A stretch of 64,000 bases of DNA from the NCBI GenBank assembly GCA_025499705.1, contig JAFMVE010000010.1:62001-126000 (forward strand), written 5' to 3'. Under the pieces are notes generated by a model, which saw only the letters and a program-made list of their open reading frames with translations, was not told where the DNA came from and ran no database searches. The DNA comes from Carboxylicivirga caseinilyticus. Lineage in GTDB: Bacteria > Bacteroidota > Bacteroidia > Bacteroidales > Marinilabiliaceae. Below are positions 1-8,503 of the stretch, in pieces (the stretch's first letter is position 1; each line of letters starts with the position of its first letter). The position numbers and the translations under genes are program-made.

Positions 1-2778
1 GTTTCGTTTGCTGATGGAGATAGTTTGTTGTTTGATATTTCAGGTAGTCAGTCAAATGTCGAATTAATGGGTAGTCTTTCACCTGAAGATATTCGGGTTA
101 TCAGTCCAAATGATTTTACTTTTAGCGGAGACGGAGTTATTGCCGGAGAAACAGATTTAACAAAGGCTGGAAGTGGTAATTTAAGTATAGAAACAAATAA
201 CATATTTTCAGGAACTACGCGTGTTTGGGAAGGGATGTTAACCTTAAGTGGAGAATTAAACAGTGCTGTTTTTGTAAAACGTTTCGCCACTTTGGCGGGT
301 TCGGGTAAGTTTAAGAATGGAATAACACTTGAACCCTATGCTGAGTTGATAATAAGTGATCAGCAGGAGGAGGGTGATAGTCTTTTTGTAGATGACCACC
401 TTACTTTATCAGAAAAATCAATTGTTTATATGGATTTGTCAGATGATATTGATGCTGTAACGAAAGTAAATGACATCATTATCATTAATGGAGACCTGAA
501 TATTACCGGTGAAATTTCAGTGACCATTAATCGTCTGGATGGTAAATTAACAGCTGGTACCTATGTTTTGGCAAAATATACAGGTTCTTTTAATGGAAGT
601 GTTGATAATGTTTCGATAAAAGGTATTCCTGGCTTACCCTATACATTAACAATTGATGCCGGAGAGGTGAAGCTTGAGGTTGCTGATACCCGTTTGCCTG
701 GTAAAGTTGTGTGGAAAGGTTATGTTGATAAAAACTGGAACTTGTTTAATACACTCAACTGGGATAATCAGGGTGTTGAGGATTATTTCCTTGGAGAGGA
801 TTCTGTAGTATTTGATAATACCGCTCTTCAAAATTCTGTTCTGATAAATGGTGAATATGCGGTGAGCGATTTCTTATGTGATGCTGATAATACTTTTGTT
901 TTAGGTGGAACTGGTAAGATTGCTGGAGATGGAACTTTTACCAAAAGAGGAACCGGATTAATGGCCATTCTTAATAGCAATAGTTATACAGGCCCAACCA
1001 TAATTGAAAAAGGTACTTTACTGGTAAATACTCTTGCTAATGGAGGATACAATTCGCCAATTGGAGCCTCTTCATCCGATGCATCTAATCTTGTGATTAA
1101 TGGAGGTGAATTAAAGTTTGGTGGTTTTGGAGAGGTTACAACCGATAGAAGTATAACGCTTGGAAATAACGGTGGTGCTATCAATGTTGGGAATTCAGGT
1201 GGAAGATTAGTTGTTAAGGGAAGTCTTGCTGGCGAAGGTGACTTGGTTAAAAACGGAACAGGAACGTTATGCCTCGAAACAGTTAATAGTCATGCCGGAA
1301 CCGTGATTAACTCGGGTGTCCTTCAATTGTTAGACGATGCTGCCAATATAAATGGATTGGGTGATACACTGATACTTAATGGTGGTACACTTGCAATGCT
1401 CGATAATAGTTATTCTTATACTGATAATTGCGGATGGCATATTGTTGTGCCGGAAGGAAAAACAGGAACCTTAAAACTGGATAGCCGGAGTTCACTAACA
1501 GGAAAACTATTGGGTAAAGGAACTCTCAATTTATACTCGCCCTGGATTAGAAATGATTTAAAAGGTGATTGGTCTAGTTTTGAGGGAATTATTAATGTTA
1601 CAACTGATGGGGACGGAGGTGATTTCCGTATTTACAATAACTATGGATTTACAAAAGCTACTGTAAATATTAATCCAAATCTGTATGTGTACAATCAGGC
1701 AGGAGGAGCTGTGAGTTTTGGTGCTTTAAATAGTGAAGTTGGAGCAACAATAGCCCCGGGAACCTATAAAGTTGGTTATAATAATGCAGATGCTGTATTT
1801 AAAGGTGTGTTTACCGGATCGGCTAATATTAGTAAATATGGTGAAGGCAGCTGGACCTTAACCAATGCCAACGAGTATAGTGGAAGTACTACTGTATATA
1901 CCGGAACTTTAATTGTGGGTAATACATCAGGAAGTGCTACAGGAAGTAGTATTGTCACGGTTCGTAATGGTGCAACAATAAGCGGAAACGGTATTGTTTC
2001 GGGAAGTGTCAGCTTATATGGTTTAATGACAGGAGGAGGAACTTTCAATGGAACAGTTTCTGTTTCAAGTGGAGGTATACGGAAGGCAGATAATACAATT
2101 AACGGTGCGTTGCGTGTATTCTCTAATGGAACACTTTCTGGTGAAGGAAATATTAACGGAGTAGTCACATTGTATAGTGGTGCAGTTATTGCTCCCGGAA
2201 TAGATGGTATTGGCACTATAAATTGTCAACAGGCTTTTACCTTAGTTGAAGGTTGTGTTTTGCATTTTGAAGTTGATAAAGGAAATGGGGTGAATGACCT
2301 GGTTGTATCGCAAAATTCAATTACTCTGGCTGGAGAGTTAAACCTTACTGATATTAATGGATCAGCTTTTGAAGCTGGTGATAGTTTTAAATTATTTAAT
2401 GCATCATCAATCGAGGGGAGTTTTTCAAGTATTGTACCTGCTACACCGGGTGATGGTTTGATATGGGATCTTTCTAAACTAAACTCTGATGGTATTATTA
2501 CAGTTGCTGCTTCAACAGGATTAGGGAATGCAGCAATGGGCAAAATCAGTATTTATCCGAATCCAACAAAAGGAATGTTTAATATCGAATTGGAATCTAA
2601 TGTGTTGATCGATAGTGTTGAAATAATTGATATGCAAGGACAGGTCGTAAAACTCACCAGTGAAGTAAAAAGTTCTGAATTAAGTGTTGATGCTTCGTCT
2701 TTGTCTTCAGGGGTTTATTTTGTTTTTATTCATACCGATAAAGGTTTGATAAAAGAAAAATTGCTGATTAGTAAATGA
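1..2778 (+). CDS. Secreted autotransporter-type beta-strand repeat protein with T9SS sorting domain (5' end missing)
   Basis: The reading frame is open to the first base of the window, so the N-terminus and any signal peptide or catalytic domain lie outside. What remains (about 925 residues) is rich in Gly, Asn, Ser and Thr and carries several passenger-associated beta-strand repeats of the form GTGxLxLxxxNxYxGxTxIxxGTLxV (clear around residues 315-345, 405-435 and 615-650). They predict a long parallel beta-helix. The last ~75 residues form a type A sorting domain (start IYPNPTKGMFNIE, then IIDMQGQVV and GVYFVFI), which in Bacteroidota directs export through the type IX secretion system and anchoring at the surface. 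The role of the missing part is unknown; adhesin or carbohydrate-acting enzyme are both possible. Confidence 0.85.
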   Translation, partial: VSFADGDSLLFDISGSQSNVELMGSLSPEDIRVISPNDFTFSGDGVIAGETDLTKAGSGNLSIETNNIFSGTTRVWEGMLTLSGELNSAVFVKRFATLAGSGKFKNGITLEPYAELIISDQQEEGDSLFVDDHLTLSEKSIVYMDLSDDIDAVTKVNDIIIINGDLNITGEISVTINRLDGKLTAGTYVLAKYTGSFNGSVDNVSIKGIPGLPYTLTIDAGEVKLEVADTRLPGKVVWKGYVDKNWNLFNTLNWDNQGVEDYFLGEDSVVFDNTALQNSVLINGEYAVSDFLCDADNTFVLGGTGKIAGDGTFTKRGTGLMAILNSNSYTGPTIIEKGTLLVNTLANGGYNSPIGASSSDASNLVINGGELKFGGFGEVTTDRSITLGNNGGAINVGNSGGRLVVKGSLAGEGDLVKNGTGTLCLETVNSHAGTVINSGVLQLLDDAANINGLGDTLILNGGTLAMLDNSYSYTDNCGWHIVVPEGKTGTLKLDSRSSLTGKLLGKGTLNLYSPWIRNDLKGDWSSFEGIINVTTDGDGGDFRIYNNYGFTKATVNINPNLYVYNQAGGAVSFGALNSEVGATIAPGTYKVGYNNADAVFKGVFTGSANISKYGEGSWTLTNANEYSGSTTVYTGTLIVGNTSGSATGSSIVTVRNGATISGNGIVSGSVSLYGLMTGGGTFNGTVSVSSGGIRKADNTINGALRVFSNGTLSGEGNINGVVTLYSGAVIAPGIDGIGTINCQQAFTLVEGCVLHFEVDKGNGVNDLVVSQNSITLAGELNLTDINGSAFEAGDSFKLFNASSIEGSFSSIVPATPGDGLIWDLSKLNSDGIITVAASTGLGNAAMGKISIYPNPTKGMFNIELESNVLIDSVEIIDMQGQVVKLTSEVKSSELSVDASSLSSGVYFVFIHTDKGLIKEKLLISK

Positions 2779-2800
2779 TAAATTAAAATTTAAATACTTC

Positions 2801-2842
2801 ATAATCCGTAATGTAAACCAATGGGTATATGTTACGGATTAT
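2801..2842. terminator. Inverted repeat between convergent genes, possible bidirectional terminator
   Basis: Perfect 11-bp arms (ATAATCCGTAA at 2801-2811 and its complement at 2832-2842) enclose a 20-base loop. The right arm overlaps the stop codon of the minus-strand oxidoreductase gene. There is no long T-run, so termination is inferred from position between two convergent genes. Confidence 0.45.
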
Positions 2843-3845
2843 TTGTATCACTAGGTTTAAAAAGATTTTCGGTAGAATTATCTTCTTTCATTTTAATTAC
2901 AATATTACCAACCTTCTTTCCTGTTAATACATAATCAAAAGCTTCTTTAATCTGATCAAAAGGGAATACTTTTTCGATGACAGGTTTAAAAGCTCCTTGT
3001 TTGGCTAATTGATTAATAATATTGATGCTTGCCTGAGTGTTGGACGGAAATGGAAATTTTACTTTTTTACCATTGGATAAAATGCCGAAAATGGCTAAAA
3101 AAGCATTTTGAGCATAAGGGCCCAACTCTGAAGATAAGTATATTCCACCAGGCTTCAGAATTTTTTTACACTCCCCAAAGGTGCTTTTCCCAACCATGTC
3201 AAATACATAATTGTATTCTTCATTTGTTTCGGTAAAGTCTTCTTTTTCGTAATCAATTGCTTTTGTGGCCCCTAACTCCATAACCAGATCTTTGTGTTGA
3301 CCTCTGCAGGTTGCGGTTATTACAGCACCATAATGTACCAGCAATTGAATGGCAGCAGAACCAATAGCACCTGTTCCTCCATTGACCAAAATCTTATCAC
3401 CCTCTTTAATGTCTATCTTATTTATGAAGTTATAGGCATAGTGAGCTCCTTCCATTAAAGCTGCAGCTTCTGAATATGACATAGGAGGGTGAATATGTCC
3501 AATTGCCTTATGTTCCGAAATGCACAGGTATTCTGCATGAGAGCTAACACCCATATCATCAAAACCAAAAACCTTGTCGCCAACCTTGTAACGTGTTACT
3601 TTTGATCCAACTTCTTCTATTATTCCTGCAAAGTCAGTTCCCAATACAGGGTTTCGGGGAGAACCAATACCTGTAAGCAAACGCATAATCCATAAATCGG
3701 CTTTCAACATAGCGCCATCAGTGCGATTAACGGTGGTTGCACAAACTTTTATAAGTAGTTCTTTTTCTTTGACCTGAGGTTTTGAAATGTCTTTGAATTC
3801 AAGTACATCGGGCGACCCGTATTTTGTGTAGTAACTGGCTTTCAT
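2832..3845 (-). CDS. NAD(P)-dependent MDR-family oxidoreductase (quinone oxidoreductase/alcohol dehydrogenase-like)
   Basis: A 337-residue medium-chain dehydrogenase/reductase. The N-terminal GroES-like half includes GTDFAGIIEEVG near residue 70 and GDKVFGF near 89. The Rossmann half has the dinucleotide motif NGGTGAIGSAAIQ at about 155-167, and GATKAIDYEKEDF follows in the typical place. The cysteine/histidine set of the structural zinc loop is not evident, which fits the zinc-free quinone-reductase branch. Substrate cannot be told from sequence. It is a paralogue of the gene at 21245-22213 and is transcribed alone, just downstream of the insertion sequence, which separates it from the galactose operon. 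Confidence 0.85.
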   Translation of the reverse strand: MKASYYTKYGSPDVLEFKDISKPQVKEKELLIKVCATTVNRTDGAMLKADLWIMRLLTGIGSPRNPVLGTDFAGIIEEVGSKVTRYKVGDKVFGFDDMGVSSHAEYLCISEHKAIGHIHPPMSYSEAAALMEGAHYAYNFINKIDIKEGDKILVNGGTGAIGSAAIQLLVHYGAVITATCRGQHKDLVMELGATKAIDYEKEDFTETNEEYNYVFDMVGKSTFGECKKILKPGGIYLSSELGPYAQNAFLAIFGILSNGKKVKFPFPSNTQASINIINQLAKQGAFKPVIEKVFPFDQIKEAFDYVLTGKKVGNIVIKMKEDNSTENLFKPSDTNNP

Positions 3846-4000
3846 TAACAGGTAGTTTGGATGATTGTATGAAAGTTACAAACATTTTTACATGATGTAA
3901 ATTATCATTGAAAAGGAAAACAAATGAATGGGCATAATGTTTGCTTTGTTCGCCATTGATTGTATCAGGTTTTTATAAGATCTTTGAAATTATTTGTGTT

Positions 4001-5317
4001 CACTAGTGTCCCATTAAAATTGGGACGTTATTAATAATTAAACAAATTTGGCTCATTAAGCCTAAAACGTTCTTTGTCATTTTGAAATTTAGTTCTCTCA
4101 AAGAGGTCTCTAAGATGAGTTTTGTCGGTCAATGATATACTCAATATTTGTAAAACCTCATATGTACTTCTATCAAGTTGCATGTCTGTTTGGACAATTG
4201 CAACCAAGCAATAGGTACATAAAGCAACGTAAATCTGAATCCGAACAGCATTTTCAGTTGTTCCCCAGAATTTCTTGATTTTCAAATGTTGCTTTAGCCA
4301 TTTAAAGAACAGCTCGACTTGCCATCGGTTCTTATAAAGTTCAGCAACTTGAAGAGCAGAAATGTGCACTGCATTGGTTAAAAATACAAACTCACGCTTC
4401 TGTTCTTCATCCCAATATCTGATTAAGCGAAGATGTTTAGGATAGTATTGTTTGGGATAAAAACCAGTCAATTCAATGGTAACATCTGAAAGCACGTTCT
4501 TGGGCAACCTTCGTTTCCATTTGACTATCTTGTATTGAAGGTTCTTCTTTGCTCTGACAACGAAAAAAGCTTCTATCTGACGAATCTTATACAACATCTT
4601 GAAGTGATTATATGCACGATCAAATATGTAATAAGAACCCGATTCATATGGAATTTCTTTCATCGCTGTAGAGTCGTGTACAGAAGCTTCAGTAATGTGA
4701 AAGAACGCTGGGATCTGCGTCTCCAAATCATACAATGTATGTACTTTGATTCCACCTTTCTTCTTACGAAACTTCGCCCACCAAAATACGGATAGGCACA
4801 AGTCAATCGTGGTTGAATCAAAAGCGTAGACATTACCATCAAGCTTAAAAATGTCAGAAACTCGTTTATGCCTGGCTTCGTTTACCAGATAGTACGCATA
4901 CTCTTCAAAGATGTGATAGTCTCTGTTCTGATTAGCTCTGGCTAGGGAGGATTTTGAAACATTCTTGCCTAGGCCCAAATGATAAGATTTGGAATGATGA
5001 GCATCAAGTGCAACAATTAAATCTCTCAAACTTTCACGATTTGATAATTGCCCGAACATCAAAGCAAGCAATTGGTTCCAACAAGTGAAATGCTTCACGT
5101 ATTTGTCTCCGCCATACTTGCGAACGATGTAGTTGAACTTATTCCTATCAAGGAACGATGCTAACTGAGCAAAAACGTATTTATCCTTATGCATTTGCTA
5201 ATCTGTTGATGAATAGCGAAAATGCAAATTGAAATCCGTTTAATCGAAAAACACCTACAACTAACTAAATTTCAGTATTTTCAAAGAACATTATTAGAAT
5301 TTAATGGGACAGTAATG
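4001..5317 (-). mobile_element. Complete IS4-family insertion sequence, 1317 bp
   Basis: The ends are imperfect 18-bp inverted repeats: CACTAGTGTCCCATTAAA at the left end and, read from the other strand, CATTACTGTCCCATTAAA at the right end (16 of 18 identical). They are flanked by the 9-bp duplication ATTTGTGTT. The single transposase gene fills the element on the minus strand. Target duplication size and a DDE transposase with YREK-like signature agree with the IS4 family. The element sits between the MDR oxidoreductase gene and the operators of the galactose regulator, the first operator starting only 2 bp past the right duplication. Confidence 0.85.
4031..5194 (-). CDS. IS4-family transposase
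   Basis: A 387-residue DDE transposase. The N-terminal ~75 residues match the DUF4372 domain that precedes many Bacteroidota IS4 transposases (FAQLASFLDRNKF, then HFTCWNQLLALMFGQLSN). The catalytic core has the first Asp in YAFDSTTID (about 125), the second Asp in IFDRAYNHF (about 191) and the Glu in the signature LYKNRWQVELFFKWLKQ (about 293). The frame is intact with all three acidic residues, so the protein is probably active. It encodes no accessory function. Confidence 0.92.
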   Translation of the reverse strand: MHKDKYVFAQLASFLDRNKFNYIVRKYGGDKYVKHFTCWNQLLALMFGQLSNRESLRDLIVALDAHHSKSYHLGLGKNVSKSSLARANQNRDYHIFEEYAYYLVNEARHKRVSDIFKLDGNVYAFDSTTIDLCLSVFWWAKFRKKKGGIKVHTLYDLETQIPAFFHITEASVHDSTAMKEIPYESGSYYIFDRAYNHFKMLYKIRQIEAFFVVRAKKNLQYKIVKWKRRLPKNVLSDVTIELTGFYPKQYYPKHLRLIRYWDEEQKREFVFLTNAVHISALQVAELYKNRWQVELFFKWLKQHLKIKKFWGTTENAVRIQIYVALCTYCLVAIVQTDMQLDRSTYEVLQILSISLTDKTHLRDLFERTKFQNDKERFRLNEPNLFNY

Positions 5318-5327
5318 ATTTGTGTTA

Positions 5328-5348
5328 TAAAAGTAAAAAATACGTTTA
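5328..5348. promoter_or_regulatory. Operator half-pair 1 of the Nudix repressor
   Basis: TAAAAGTA, 5-base spacer, TACGTTTA: an inverted repeat with one mismatch in eight. Its start is exactly 30 bp (three helical turns) before the start of the second, perfect site at 5358-5378. It is inferred to bind the Nudix-type regulator encoded immediately downstream. Confidence 0.6.
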
Positions 5349-5357
5349 AAAAATTTT

Positions 5358-5378
5358 TAAAAGTAATTTTTACTTTTA
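5358..5378. promoter_or_regulatory. Operator 2 of the Nudix repressor (perfect palindrome)
   Basis: TAAAAGTAA, 3-base spacer TTT, TTACTTTTA: perfect 9-bp arms. It overlaps a candidate -7 element TATATTTG at 5377-5384 that matches the Bacteroidota consensus TAnnTTTG. Occupation would block transcription of the regulator and the galactose genes behind it. Confidence 0.65.
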
Positions 5379-5384
5379 TATTTG
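5377..5384 (+). promoter_or_regulatory. Candidate -7 promoter element of the galactose operon
   Basis: TATATTTG fits TAnnTTTG. It lies only 4 bases before the ATG of the regulator at 5389, so transcription from it would give a leaderless or nearly leaderless message. No good -33 element is visible. A more distant promoter, including one in the inserted element, cannot be excluded. Confidence 0.4.
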
Positions 5385-5388
5385 AAAA

Positions 5389-6099
5389 ATGGAAAATCAG
5401 CAGCAACTATATAGCCAATATCAAAAGATAAAACGATTTGTATCTGTCGATTGTGTTATTTTTGGCTATGAGCAAGACCAATTAAAGTTATTGCTGTTTA
5501 AAAGGATAATTCCGCCGGCTCAAGGCGAATGGTCATTGATCGGAGGATGGCTTCAGGAAGATGAATCGGCAGAGACGGCTGCCATGAGGGTTCTTCAATA
5601 CATAACCGGATTAACAGATATATATCTCGAACAGGTTCATGTCTTTTCAAAACCAGACCGTGATCCCGGAGGTAATGTATTAACCATTGTTTTTAATGCC
5701 TTAATCAGGATTGAGAAACATTCTAATCAACTGATTGAGAAGTTTGGTGCTCAATGGTTTTCTCTTAATGAGGTTCCTCAGCTTATTTTTGACCATGACG
5801 AAATGATCAGGATTGCTTTTGAAAAACTCCGCCTGAAGGCTACTTATAACCTGATAGGTCGTCAGTTATTACCCGAAAAATTCACGATTACACAGCTTCG
5901 TAATTTATATAATGCAATCTTTCAGAAGCAATTCGATCCGGGTAATTTCCGCAAGAAAGTATTGTCGTTAAAAATGCTGGAACAGTTAGAAGAAAAAGAT
6001 ATGTCGGAATCGAAAAAAGGGGCTTTTTACTACAAATTCAAAGATGTTGAAGAAAGCTATGTTGTGGAGCCCATCTTTCGAAATGCGATAAAACTCTAA
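5389..6099 (+). CDS. Nudix-type transcriptional repressor of galactose utilisation (NrtR/AraR-like)
   Basis: A 236-residue protein with an N-terminal Nudix fold (residues ~10-150) and a C-terminal winged helix (about 165-225, with KFTITQLRNLYNAIF and FDPGNFRKKVL). The Nudix box keeps its Gly, first Glu and Arg (GWLQEDE, then AAMR), but the catalytic REUxEE part reads RVLQYI, so hydrolase activity should be lost. That is usual for the regulator branch, in which Bacteroides AraR controls arabinose genes. Two tandem palindromes stand directly upstream and galT, galK, galM and a sugar transporter follow in the same direction. It is therefore inferred to be an autoregulated repressor answering galactose or a derivative. 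Confidence 0.82.
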   Translation: MENQQQLYSQYQKIKRFVSVDCVIFGYEQDQLKLLLFKRIIPPAQGEWSLIGGWLQEDESAETAAMRVLQYITGLTDIYLEQVHVFSKPDRDPGGNVLTIVFNALIRIEKHSNQLIEKFGAQWFSLNEVPQLIFDHDEMIRIAFEKLRLKATYNLIGRQLLPEKFTITQLRNLYNAIFQKQFDPGNFRKKVLSLKMLEQLEEKDMSESKKGAFYYKFKDVEESYVVEPIFRNAIKL

Positions 6100-6122
6100 A
6101 ATAATTAATTAAACTCATAGAA

Positions 6123-7169
6123 ATGGATACTTTTCAATTTACAGAACACTCGCACCGCAGATACAATCCGTTAAACGGAGAGTGGGTGTTGGTATCACCA
6201 CACAGAACCAAGCGTCCATGGCAAGGTAAAGTTGAGAAACCTGCTGTTGACGAGCGTCCTCAGTACGATGAAAAATGTTACCTGTGCCCTGGAAATGAAA
6301 GAGCCGGAGGTTTTAAAAATCCTGATTACAAAGATACATTTGTGTTTCAGAATGATTTTAGTGCCTTAGTGCCAGATATTCCACAGGGAGCATTTGAAAA
6401 GAAAGGCTTATTTAAAGCGGTAAGCGAAAGAGGTTTTTGTAAAGTAATTTGTTTCTCACCACGACATGATCTGACTATTCCAGAAATGGATGTTGACGGT
6501 ATTAAGAAAGTGGTTGACTTATGGACACAGGAATACGAGGAGATTGGTAAGCTTGATTATATCAACTATGTTCAGATTTTTGAGAACAAAGGTGATATTA
6601 TGGGATGCAGCAATCCTCATCCTCACGGACAAATATGGGGTCAGTATTCTGTTCCTGTTGAGCCAGCCAAAGAGCAAAAAATGCAAAAGGAATATTTCGA
6701 TGCTAACGGAAAAACTCTTTTAGGCGATTATGTTGAGGAAGAATTGAAGGATAAGGAACGCATTCTGGTTGAAAATGATCATTTTGTAGCATTGGTTCCT
6801 TTCTGGGCAACATGGCCATTTGAAGCAATGATTGTAAGTAAACGAGCTGTATCGAAACTGACTGATTTAACAGAGGATGAAAAAATAGCTTTGGCTGATG
6901 CTTATAAAAAGCTAACAGTGATGTACGACAACCTTTTTGAGGTTTCGTTCCCATATTCAGCAGGTATCCATCAGGCACCGACAGATGGAGAAGATCATCC
7001 TGAATGGCATCTTCATATGCACTTTTATCCACCATTGTTACGTTCTGCTACTGTGAAGAAGTTTATGGTAGGCTACGAAATGATGGCCAATGCACAACGC
7101 GATATTACTGCTGAGCAGGCTGCAGAACGTTTGAGAGCCTTGCCAACAACTCATTATAAATCAAAATAA
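6123..7169 (+). CDS. galT: Galactose-1-phosphate uridylyltransferase
   Basis: A 348-residue GalT. It swaps UMP between UDP-glucose and galactose-1-phosphate in the Leloir pathway, through a uridylyl-histidine intermediate. Visible hallmarks are the zinc-ligand pair CYLCPGN near residue 53, the nucleophile motif [11 protein letters not shown] near 163-173, and the C-terminal metal/structural histidines in [11 protein letters not shown] near 297. Length equals the E. coli enzyme. It follows the regulator by 23 bases and precedes galK by 24, so all are probably one transcript. Confidence 0.96.
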   Translation: MDTFQFTEHSHRRYNPLNGEWVLVSPHRTKRPWQGKVEKPAVDERPQYDEKCYLCPGNERAGGFKNPDYKDTFVFQNDFSALVPDIPQGAFEKKGLFKAVSERGFCKVICFSPRHDLTIPEMDVDGIKKVVDLWTQEYEEIGKLDYINYVQIFENKGDIMGCSNPHPHGQIWGQYSVPVEPAKEQKMQKEYFDANGKTLLGDYVEEELKDKERILVENDHFVALVPFWATWPFEAMIVSKRAVSKLTDLTEDEKIALADAYKKLTVMYDNLFEVSFPYSAGIHQAPTDGEDHPEWHLHMHFYPPLLRSATVKKFMVGYEMMANAQRDITAEQAAERLRALPTTHYKSK

Positions 7170-7193
7170 TCACATACTAAATTCAAATAAGTT

Positions 7194-8483
7194 ATGTCAA
7201 AAATTAGCGAACTAATTGGAAAAATTAATGGTGGCGATAATGCCGCATTTAAAGAATTATATGGAGCTGAAAGCGCTGTATTGAAAACTCAGGCTGAACG
7301 TTATGAGTCTTTGATGGCTACTTTCCAGGAAACTTTTGGAAAGGATGATGTGATGTTATTTTCATCACCTGGTCGTACCGAAATAGGTGGTAACCATACC
7401 GATCATAACCACGGTCGTGTGTTAGCAGGTGCTGTTAACCTTGATAATATTGCTGTAGCTGCGGCTAACGGTACTGACATTATTAAAATTAAATCAGCTG
7501 GTTATCCTGAATTTCAGGTTGATTTGTCTGATCTTTCTATTGATGAATCACAATTTTATACTTCAGGATCGATTGTAAAAGGTATCAGTGCTCGTTTGAA
7601 AGAGTTAGGGTACACTATCGGTGGTTTTGATGCTTGTATCGAAGGACGCGTACCAGCTGGTTCAGGATTGAGTTCATCAGCTTCTTTCGAAGTATTGATT
7701 GGAGCTATCATCAGTCACTTATTCAACGATGGGAAATTAGATCCGGTTGAAAATGCAATTGTTGGACAATGGGCTGAAAACAACTTCTTTGGTAAGCCAT
7801 GTGGGTTAATGGATCAAACAGCTTGTTCAGTGGGTGGTTTGATTACCATCGATTTTGCAGATCCTTCAAAACCAATTGTAAAAGCTTTGGATTTCGACTT
7901 TGTTGCTACTGACTATGCATTGGTAATTACTGATGTGGGTGGTGGTCACGATGATCCTGCCTCTCAGGCTGAGTATGCTTCTTTGCCAACTGAAATGAAA
8001 TCAGTAGCGAAAGAATTAGGTGCTCAGGTGTTGCGTGAAGTTACTTTAGAACAGATTATTGATAAAATTCCTGAAATCCGTGAGAAAACTGGTGACCGCG
8101 CTATTTTGCGTGCATTCCACTTCCAGGGAGATAACCAACGTGTTGCTGATCAGGTAGCTGTATTGGAAAACAACGATTTTGATGCTTTCCTTAAAATGGT
8201 TGTTGAGTCAGGATACAGCTCATACATGTATAACCAAAATATCTTTGATGTAGTTCACAAAGATGAGCAGGTTGTATCATTAGGTTTGGCATTGAGCGAA
8301 ATGGTATTGAAAGGCAAAGGTGCATGGCGCGTTCACGGTGGTGGATTCGGTGGTACCATCCAGGCTTTTGTACCTCAGGATTTAGTTGATACATACGTAA
8401 AGACATTAGAACATGTTTACGGAGAGGGTAAATGTCATAAATTATTTATCCGTTCGAAAGGTTCGGTAAGAGTTGAATTATAA
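7194..8483 (+). CDS. galK: Galactokinase
   Basis: A 429-residue GHMP kinase that phosphorylates galactose at C1. The galactokinase signature GRTEIGGNHTDHNHG lies near residue 62, the ATP-binding GHMP motif PAGSGLSSSASFE near 158, and the third motif WRVHGGGFGGTIQAF near 381. It is longer than the E. coli enzyme (382) by an N-terminal extension of about 40 residues, as in other Bacteroidota and Firmicutes forms. It sits centrally in the galactose operon. Confidence 0.96.
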   Translation: MSKISELIGKINGGDNAAFKELYGAESAVLKTQAERYESLMATFQETFGKDDVMLFSSPGRTEIGGNHTDHNHGRVLAGAVNLDNIAVAAANGTDIIKIKSAGYPEFQVDLSDLSIDESQFYTSGSIVKGISARLKELGYTIGGFDACIEGRVPAGSGLSSSASFEVLIGAIISHLFNDGKLDPVENAIVGQWAENNFFGKPCGLMDQTACSVGGLITIDFADPSKPIVKALDFDFVATDYALVITDVGGGHDDPASQAEYASLPTEMKSVAKELGAQVLREVTLEQIIDKIPEIREKTGDRAILRAFHFQGDNQRVADQVAVLENNDFDAFLKMVVESGYSSYMYNQNIFDVVHKDEQVVSLGLALSEMVLKGKGAWRVHGGGFGGTIQAFVPQDLVDTYVKTLEHVYGEGKCHKLFIRSKGSVRVEL

Positions 8484-8503
8484 TCAGACTAAAAAATCGA
8501 ATC

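Larger units (their letters stand above)
3992..5326. repeat. 9-bp target-site duplication of the IS4-type element
   Basis: ATTTGTGTT occurs at 3992-4000 and again at 5318-5326, exactly abutting the two inferred ends of the element. It is a perfect 9-bp direct repeat; the flanking bases differ (T versus G). This fixes the element borders and indicates a fairly recent, simple insertion. Confidence 0.8.

Noticed and set aside
1776-2216. Minus-strand frame of 146 codons inside the first gene
   Set aside because: It is a shadow of the repetitive Gly/Asn/Thr-rich coding sequence on the plus strand; Pro/Leu-rich translation without domain pattern.
5222-5431. Plus-strand frame of 69 codons across the IS right end into the regulator start
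   Set aside because: It crosses the element end, the target duplication and both operators; composition is low-complexity and it overlaps the regulator gene in another frame.
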